A DNA stretch of 39,170 nucleotides from an uncultured Lachnospiraceae bacterium (GTDB taxonomy: Bacteria; Bacillota; Clostridia; Lachnospirales; Lachnospiraceae), in NCBI GenBank assembly GCA_910585075.1, contig CAJUED010000036.1, positions 1 through 39,170 of the forward strand, in the 5' to 3' direction. The position numbers and the translations under genes were made by a program. Shown here in pieces: positions 34,340 through 39,170 of this stretch. Below the pieces are notes generated by a model. It worked only from the letters and a program-made list of their open reading frames with translations. It did not search any database and was not told where the DNA came from. Position 1 is the stretch's first letter; every line of letters begins with the position of its first letter.

Positions 34340-35443
34340 ATGAAAACGTTTTGTGAAAATGATTTGAACACACTGATAGCTTTACCACGTAAGGTTATTA
34401 TTTATGGGGCAGGTGTAATGGGGAAAGCACTCATGACCTGTTTAAGCGATACTCCTTATAGCCTCCAGATTAAATGTTTTCTTGTGGAAAATATGGACAA
34501 TAATCCTGTTGTTATAAACTCTATTCCGGTTATTGATCTGGAACATGCCGCCGCATATAAAGATGAGACTATTTTAGTGGCGCTCCATGAAAAGCATCTC
34601 ACATATGCTATGGAAACGTTGCGCAGAAAGGGATTTATTAACTTGGTACCTGTATCATTCGACAGTGATCTATGGAGCAGCATCCGCTGGAATTGGTTTA
34701 ATGAACATCGGCAAAGCTATGAAATAGCCTTTACAGGTCTTGAAGATGCCTTGAATAGGGATTTACATATTTATATTGTCCACAGTATCGCGGATAAGAC
34801 TTTAAAAGAGCAGATTCCGATTCAGAGTTTCGAAATTCCCATTCAGGTCGGAGCTGCATTAACGGACAAAAAATTATTTTCCGTTAATGATAGCAAAGGA
34901 GAAAATATTTCCGAAAAAAATCCGCAATATTGTGAGCTTACGGCTCTTTACTGGATATGGAAGCATGACACGGCTAAGTATGTCGGTTTAAGCCATTACC
35001 GTAGACGGTTTGAAATAGACCAGAAAATGGCAGAACAAGTGGTGCACTCTGACATAGATATAATCACCACTACTCCTGTTTTAAATTTTGCAGGTGTTAA
35101 GCAACAATACTGTAATGATCATGGTGAAAAAGACTGGGACATTATGATGGATGCAGTAAAAGAAATACACCCTGAATATGTGGATGCGGCACTCAAAGTA
35201 CAAAACGGAATTTACTACTATGCTTACAATATGTTTATTGCCCGTAGGGAAATACTGAATAATTATTGCGAATGGCTGTTTCCAGTTTTGCTTTATTGTG
35301 AGAACAAAATTGGCTCGAAAACTGACCGCTACCAAAATCGCTATATCGGTTTTTTGTCGGAAAGGCTGTTCACAATATATATGGCCTATAATAAGCAGTA
35401 TAAGTTAGCGGTTGCAAGAAAACACTTTATAGAAAGTATCTGA
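34340..35443 (+). CDS. DUF4422 glycosyltransferase with N-terminal Rossmann module
   Basis: A 367-residue protein. The N-terminal 130 residues carry KVIIYGAGVMGKALMTCL and VINSIPVIDLEHAA. The rest is a DUF4422 domain, a family found in capsule and glycan loci and thought to be glycosyltransferases: LHIYIVHSIADKTLKEQI, IPIQVGAALTDKKLF, GENISEKNPQYCELTALYWI, KYVGLSHYRRRF and YYYAYNMFIARREIL. The ATG is 4 bases after the stop of the GT90 gene, suggesting coupling. A truncated relative lacking this N-terminal module lies at 18272-18610. Donor and acceptor unknown. Confidence 0.82.
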   Translation: MKTFCENDLNTLIALPRKVIIYGAGVMGKALMTCLSDTPYSLQIKCFLVENMDNNPVVINSIPVIDLEHAAAYKDETILVALHEKHLTYAMETLRRKGFINLVPVSFDSDLWSSIRWNWFNEHRQSYEIAFTGLEDALNRDLHIYIVHSIADKTLKEQIPIQSFEIPIQVGAALTDKKLFSVNDSKGENISEKNPQYCELTALYWIWKHDTAKYVGLSHYRRRFEIDQKMAEQVVHSDIDIITTTPVLNFAGVKQQYCNDHGEKDWDIMMDAVKEIHPEYVDAALKVQNGIYYYAYNMFIARREILNNYCEWLFPVLLYCENKIGSKTDRYQNRYIGFLSERLFTIYMAYNKQYKLAVARKHFIESI

Positions 35444-35499
35444 AAGATGCAAAATTTAATCTAATAGAGCACATCAGGCTTATTTACCGGAGTGAAAAG

Positions 35500-36543
35500 A
35501 TGGATTTGAAATTATTATATAAGTTTTATGAAAACTTACAGGATGAAGAATCACGTATGTTCTTTTCTTTAAAATGGGAAATACTACTGGGGATTAAACA
35601 AGAACGCGATTTTATAAATGTTCTACAAGGATTAGATTATAAATGGAATATACGTTCGCATGATGATTTCCGCGACAAAATAGGAGACAAAAAATTAGTT
35701 ATTTATGGTGCAGGTGCTGATGGAGGAATAACTCATGATGTATTAACCAAAAACGGCCTATCTGTCTATGCTTTTTGTGACAATGATGTGACAAGACAAG
35801 GCACTATTTTCTGCGGTAAGCCAATCCTGTCGGTAAATGAGGTTAAAGAACAGGCTGATTCTTATTATGTCATTATTGCTTCTAGCCAATATTGTGGGAT
35901 GTTATTCTCTGACTTAGTATGCTCTTACTTTCCGAGGGAAAACATCTGGTATCCAAGTTTAGGAGTACTCTATGCAACAACAGGCCAACAATATTTTGAT
36001 TGTCCGGGATTAGCTCCAGTAGGCTCAGATGAAGTTTTTATTGATGCAGGGTGTTATGATGCGGATACAAGCAAGCAATTTGTTAAATGGTGCGGGGGGG
36101 GGTATAAGCGAATTATAGCTTTTGAACCTAACCAATATAACTATCAGAAATGTCTGATAAATAATCATTTGAAAAATTTTGAATTATTACCATATGCGAC
36201 ATGGAGTAAAAAGACGCAAGTACATTTTTTAAATGGTGGTTCCAGTTCCAGAATCTCAAATTCAGGTGAAGTAACTTTAGAGACAGAGAGCATTGATAAT
36301 GTCCTAAAGGGAGAACAGGCAACTTTTATTAAGATGGATGTGGAAGGCGCTGAGATAGAAACCCTGAAAGGAGCCGAGCACACAATCAAAAAGTATAAGC
36401 CGCGTTTGGCAGTTTGTATTTATCATAAGCCAAGTGATATTTATACAATACCACAATTGATTATGGAATATAGAGAAGATTATAGGTTTTATATTCGACA
36501 TTATACCAATCGTACATGGGAAACCGTGTTATATGCCATTTAG
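35500..36543 (+). CDS. FkbM family methyltransferase with N-terminal Rossmann module
   Basis: A 347-residue protein. Residues about 65-160 form the module (KLVIYGAGADGGITHDVL, VYAFCDNDVTRQGTIFCG). The C-terminal 180 residues are an FkbM-type SAM methyltransferase: EVFIDAGCYDADTSKQF (SAM loop), IIAFEPNQYNY, SSSRIS, and IKMDVEGAEIETLKGAE. It probably O-methylates a sugar of the glycan. CCGGAG precedes the ATG. A run of nine G at 36094-36102 encodes the GGG of KWCGGGYK between SAM motifs; a slip would truncate the enzyme, so it may be phase variable. It is the last gene of block C. Confidence 0.88.
   Translation: MDLKLLYKFYENLQDEESRMFFSLKWEILLGIKQERDFINVLQGLDYKWNIRSHDDFRDKIGDKKLVIYGAGADGGITHDVLTKNGLSVYAFCDNDVTRQGTIFCGKPILSVNEVKEQADSYYVIIASSQYCGMLFSDLVCSYFPRENIWYPSLGVLYATTGQQYFDCPGLAPVGSDEVFIDAGCYDADTSKQFVKWCGGGYKRIIAFEPNQYNYQKCLINNHLKNFELLPYATWSKKTQVHFLNGGSSSRISNSGEVTLETESIDNVLKGEQATFIKMDVEGAEIETLKGAEHTIKKYKPRLAVCIYHKPSDIYTIPQLIMEYREDYRFYIRHYTNRTWETVLYAI
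36094..36102. repeat. Homopolymer run, G9, in the FkbM methyltransferase gene
   Basis: Nine consecutive G on the coding strand, in frame as three Gly codons. It is the longest G/C run in the window. Confidence 0.92.
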
Positions 36544-36844
36544 GAAATTATGCAAATCAATGTACTTGTTCTTAGCACAATAGCTTTTCACATAGCAAGT
36601 AGCAGGAAATCAAATTAGTGTAAAACGGAAACATCGATTCAATGGTGGATTTCAGCTGAATTAAATAGCTCCAAAATCATTGGTTTCCAATTCTGTAAAA
36701 AATATTTAGTGAAATGTCTGTCTTCACTAAGACAGTCTCTATAACACTTCCAAAGCTACGCATGTGTAACTATTTCCGGTTGCCCATGAGTAGCTTTAAG
36801 AATACTGCACGGTAATATTTAAGGCATATCAGGATGCAATTCCG

Positions 36845-37193
36845 TCATTCTTCTCTCTCACTTTTTATATGTTCTTCTTCGTTATATTCAAAAATACTCA
36901 CTGCTATCACCTCCGCGAGGTTCTTTGCCAGAAAATCCGCAAGAATCCCATTTGTAATACAATAGTCCACCACCACTTCAACTGCCTGTGGAAAAGGCGC
37001 CCCTTTCGCATCTGACGATTTGAAATGAACTTTACACAAATCATAAAAGTCTTTGTACTAAAAATGAATAACAAAATTTTCACCACAATAACTACAATGT
37101 TTTACATCAAACAAAGGAATTTTGTCATATACTCCGTCAATATGAATAAAAAATGGGAGAAAAACAGCTTTTAGGATGCAGGTTTCATATTTG
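36845..37193 (-). pseudogene. Decayed minus-strand coding remnant in the 36.5-37.65 kb gap
   Basis: The stretch 36544-37656 has no intact gene. Its minus strand keeps two protein-like pieces in one frame separated by a TAG at 37058-37060. The upstream piece includes FIHIDGVYDKIPLFDVKHCS and YCGENF, with a CxxC pair like a zinc ribbon. The downstream piece has YCITNGILADFLAKNLAEVI and SIFEYNEEEH, resembling the C-terminus of Rpn/PD-(D/E)XK nuclease-type transposase proteins common in clostridia. Neither has a proper start. It is probably mobile-element debris. Confidence 0.4.
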
Positions 37194-37513
37194 GAATTAT
37201 TGATTTACAGGAATTACTTCAAGTATTATATACCTATAGTTCTTTTTATATCGAACAAAACGAGGATAGCTTAGATATAATGTGAAATATTGCAAACATA
37301 AGTATTTATATTTTTATCAATGATTTTTTATCTGAAATGCCTCTCTGTATTTAATACGGTAGCGCAAAATTTATAATATGTCAATATGATGAAAATATTA
37401 CCTAAAGCACCTACTATGGAACAATGATTCCACGGTATAATGAGCGTTAACGAGAAGCGCATGCTTACATATTCGACAATCGCGAAAAACCGAAGTTTTT
37501 TTGAGAATGAACT

Positions 37514-37602
37514 GCGGATAAGATATAGTGAACGTTAGCAAAGGAAGGACGCCACCAAGAACGGCGAAGCATAACAATATTTAATGCAATAAGACGTTCC
37601 GC
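37514..37602 (+). other. Possible structured RNA leader before the first LytTR regulator
   Basis: Nested complementary pairs are seen: GAACGT (37530-37535) with ACGTTC (37594-37599), enclosing CGCC (37550-37553) with GGCG (37563-37566). GCGGA (37514-37518) can pair with TCCGC (37598-37602), which overlaps the first partner and so would be an alternative fold. GGGC-GAA-GCCC follows at 37628-37638, just before the ribosome binding site. It may be a regulatory leader; the stems are short. Confidence 0.25.
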
Positions 37603-37656
37603 AAAGTATGACGATATTTGACAGACAGGGCGAAGCCCTTGGATGAGGGATGGGAA

Positions 37657-38382
37657 ATGTATCATATTTTAGTTTGTGACGACAATGCAGAGTTTCGTAA
37701 ATTAACAGTATTACTGCTGGAAAAATACGCAGGGGCTTATAATGCCACAGTGGTGGGATGCCGGGGCGGCGATGATTTGCTGGCCTACTGCTGGAACAAT
37801 AAACTGAACCTTATTTATATGGACATTGTTCTGGGAAGGGAAAATGGAATGGCTCTGGCCAAAGCCATAAAAGCCCTGAATCCCCGGGCACTGATTATCT
37901 ACATTTCAGCCTTTGATGATTATTATACTGACATGGTGCAGGCGGAACCCTTCCGCTTTATATCCAAAGACGCCTCCGATATCCCCAGATTGGAGCAGCA
38001 GCTTGCAGATACCCTTGACGCCGCCATGAGGAGAATAACCGGACGGGAAATCTGGAGCTTTGTCTTTGACAGAAAAAAATATGGTGTGGAGCTGTCAAAA
38101 ATAAAATATTTCTATTCCATGGCAAGAACCATACATATCGTGGGTGATTTGGGCGAAGTTCCCGATTATTACTATGGCAAATTGGACGAGCTTGAAAAAG
38201 AGTTGAAGAAAATAGACGACAATTTTGAGCGGATAAGCAAAAGACATATCGTGAACATAAAATACGTTAAATTCGTAGGAAAAAACAAGATTGGCATTGA
38301 GCACAAAACCCTTACCATAACAGCCAAATATCGGGAAAGGTTTATAGAAAAATGCTCTGAGTACTGGAGTCTTAATACATAA
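37657..38382 (+). CDS. LytTR-type response regulator
   Basis: A 241-residue response regulator. The receiver domain has the acidic pair in ILVCDDN, the phospho-acceptor Asp in LIYMDIVLG, and the conserved Lys in FRFISKDA. The C-terminal LytTR DNA-binding domain shows YGVELSKIKYF, NFERISKRHIVNIKYVKFVG and the closing beta strands. GGGATGGG lies before the ATG at 37657; the ORF upstream of it is unsupported. No histidine kinase or peptide gene is next to it in the window. A second, shortened paralogue follows 123 bases later. It could control the glycan genes or an unrelated quorum-type system. Confidence 0.87.
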   Translation: MYHILVCDDNAEFRKLTVLLLEKYAGAYNATVVGCRGGDDLLAYCWNNKLNLIYMDIVLGRENGMALAKAIKALNPRALIIYISAFDDYYTDMVQAEPFRFISKDASDIPRLEQQLADTLDAAMRRITGREIWSFVFDRKKYGVELSKIKYFYSMARTIHIVGDLGEVPDYYYGKLDELEKELKKIDDNFERISKRHIVNIKYVKFVGKNKIGIEHKTLTITAKYRERFIEKCSEYWSLNT

Positions 38383-38505
38383 CCAAGTATATATTGGGCT
38401 TCGATTTTATGTCCTGCCATACTGCAGATTTAGCTTTTTGCCGATTTACAACAGATTCCTTACTCTTTGGACTTGCATAAGCATAAGATGACAGAAGGTG
38501 AACAA

Positions 38506-39132
38506 ATGCATTCTATTTTAGTTTGCGATGATAATAAGGAATTTCTCAAGCTGATGGTTTTATTGCTGGAAAAATATTCTGATTATTATCATATGACGGT
38601 GACCGGATTTGAAAATGGACGAGAATTGCTCATGTACTGCCGTGAATATAAGCCTGACCTGATTTACATGGACATTAAATTGAAAGGTAGAAACGGAATG
38701 CTGATTGGCAAAACTATAAAGTCCATGCATCCCAAGACCCTCATTATTTATATTTCCGCTTATGATGATTATTACGTTGATATGGTTCAGGCGGAGCCTT
38801 TTCGATTTATTCCCAAAGATGCCGCCGACATTCCCAAACTTGAACGACAGATTTCCGATACCCTGGAAGCCGCTATGAGGAGAATAGACGGCAGGGAGAC
38901 ACTGACCTTTCGGTTTAAAAGGAAAACCTACGGTGTTGAATTGAGGAAAATTAAATACTTTCATTCCATAGCCAGAACCATCCATTTGGCCGGAGAGTTT
39001 GGAAATACACCTTCTTATTTTTATGGAAAGATGGATGAGCTTCAAATGAAATTGGAAAAAACGGATGACAACTTTGTACGAATCAGCAAAAGCTATATTA
39101 TAAATATGAAATATAGGTCGATTGTAAACTAA
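38506..39132 (+). CDS. LytTR-type response regulator, C-terminally truncated paralogue
   Basis: A 208-residue paralogue of the preceding regulator, from the ATG at 38506 with AGAAGGTG before it. The receiver domain is complete (ILVCDDN, LIYMDIKLK, FRFIPKDA). The LytTR domain runs in register through NFVRISKSYIINMKY, then breaks into RSIVN and a stop, about 30 residues earlier than its neighbour. The DNA after the break carries short direct repeats, so an inserted element may have cut the gene. DNA binding is likely impaired because the last strands are missing. Confidence 0.8.
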   Translation: MHSILVCDDNKEFLKLMVLLLEKYSDYYHMTVTGFENGRELLMYCREYKPDLIYMDIKLKGRNGMLIGKTIKSMHPKTLIIYISAYDDYYVDMVQAEPFRFIPKDAADIPKLERQISDTLEAAMRRIDGRETLTFRFKRKTYGVELRKIKYFHSIARTIHLAGEFGNTPSYFYGKMDELQMKLEKTDDNFVRISKSYIINMKYRSIVN

Positions 39133-39170
39133 CTTTCCCGTTTTGTAACCGAGTTTCACATTTTGTAAGC
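39123..39170. mobile_element. Possible left end of an insertion sequence (IS21-like)
   Basis: Beginning with TGTAAAC at 39123, the sequence holds two copies of a 16-base unit, TTTCCCGTTTTGTAAC (39134-39149) and TTTCACATTTTGTAAG (39154-39169), 13 of 16 identical with a 20-base period. Repeated units next to a TG terminus recall IS21-family ends, and homology of the regulator gene stops just before. The element body lies outside the window, so this is tentative. Confidence 0.35.

Noticed and set aside
36128..36501. Several minus-strand ORFs inside the FkbM gene
   Set aside because: They are shadows of the conserved methyltransferase domain.
37465..37665. 66-codon minus-strand ORF before the first regulator
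   Set aside because: No ribosome binding site or family match; it runs across the regulator's start and the structured leader.
38383..38505. Terminator between the two regulators
   Set aside because: CCAA-TTGG around a seven-base loop near 38387 is too short and lacks a proper T run.
1..39170. CRISPR arrays, tRNA or rRNA genes
   Set aside because: No regularly spaced repeats, no tRNA cloverleaf signatures and no rRNA-like conserved stretches were seen on either strand; a covariance-model scan could not be run.

Overview
The window looks like a flagellin glycosylation island from a motile, low-to-medium GC Firmicute, most likely a Lachnospiraceae-type Clostridium relative. The first 110 bases are the 3' end of a flagellin gene, closed by a strong terminator at 139-169. 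Almost everything after it is surface-glycan machinery: glycosyltransferases, sugar-nucleotide enzymes, an acetyltransferase, methyltransferases and LicD-type phosphotransferases. AGGAGG-type ribosome binding sites, the flagellin C-terminus and the protein families support the assignment. No species is named because no rRNA or other marker gene is present. No rRNA, tRNA or CRISPR array was seen.

Block A (265-11665, + strand) holds four tandem LicD paralogues, a ribulose-phosphate 3-epimerase homologue, a CgeB/DUF3880-like glycosyltransferase, an IspD/TarI-like cytidylyltransferase, a GatD/TarJ-like polyol-phosphate dehydrogenase, and two 513-residue paralogues with O-fucosyltransferase-like C-termini. 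Read together, this is a plausible pathway: pentulose-5-P, then pentitol-5-P, then CDP-pentitol, then transfer of pentitol phosphate by several LicD enzymes. It parallels the ISPD/fukutin/FKRP ribitol-phosphate system of animals and TarI/TarJ of teichoic acid synthesis, but sits beside flagellin.

Block B (24991-11671, - strand) starts at a divergent promoter region near 25.06 kb. It runs through a RgpF-like protein, a GT90 enzyme, a LbH acetyltransferase, an O-fucosyltransferase-like enzyme, an epimerase, a TIM-barrel isomerase, two broken gene fragments, a GT2, an SDR and glucose-1-phosphate cytidylyltransferase. It then reaches decayed deoxysugar genes, a serine recombinase with a 13-bp inverted repeat at its 5' end, and a second CgeB-like transferase. 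Block C (25420-36543, + strand) holds a GT-B-like protein, an FdtA/FdtB pair for a 3-amino-3,6-dideoxyhexose, several transferases, a frameshifted GT90, a DUF4422 protein and an FkbM methyltransferase.

A small Rossmann-type 'YGAG' module recurs eleven times across blocks B and C, at the N- or C-terminus of unrelated catalytic domains and once nearly alone. Three G/C homopolymer runs lie inside modification genes, one of them at a frameshift, which suggests possible phase variation. Block D (36.5-39.17 kb) is a gene-poor stretch with a decayed fragment, followed by two LytTR-type response regulators. The second is cut short, possibly by an insertion sequence starting at the window edge. Duplications, fragments and shifts in base composition indicate a mosaic, actively rearranging locus.
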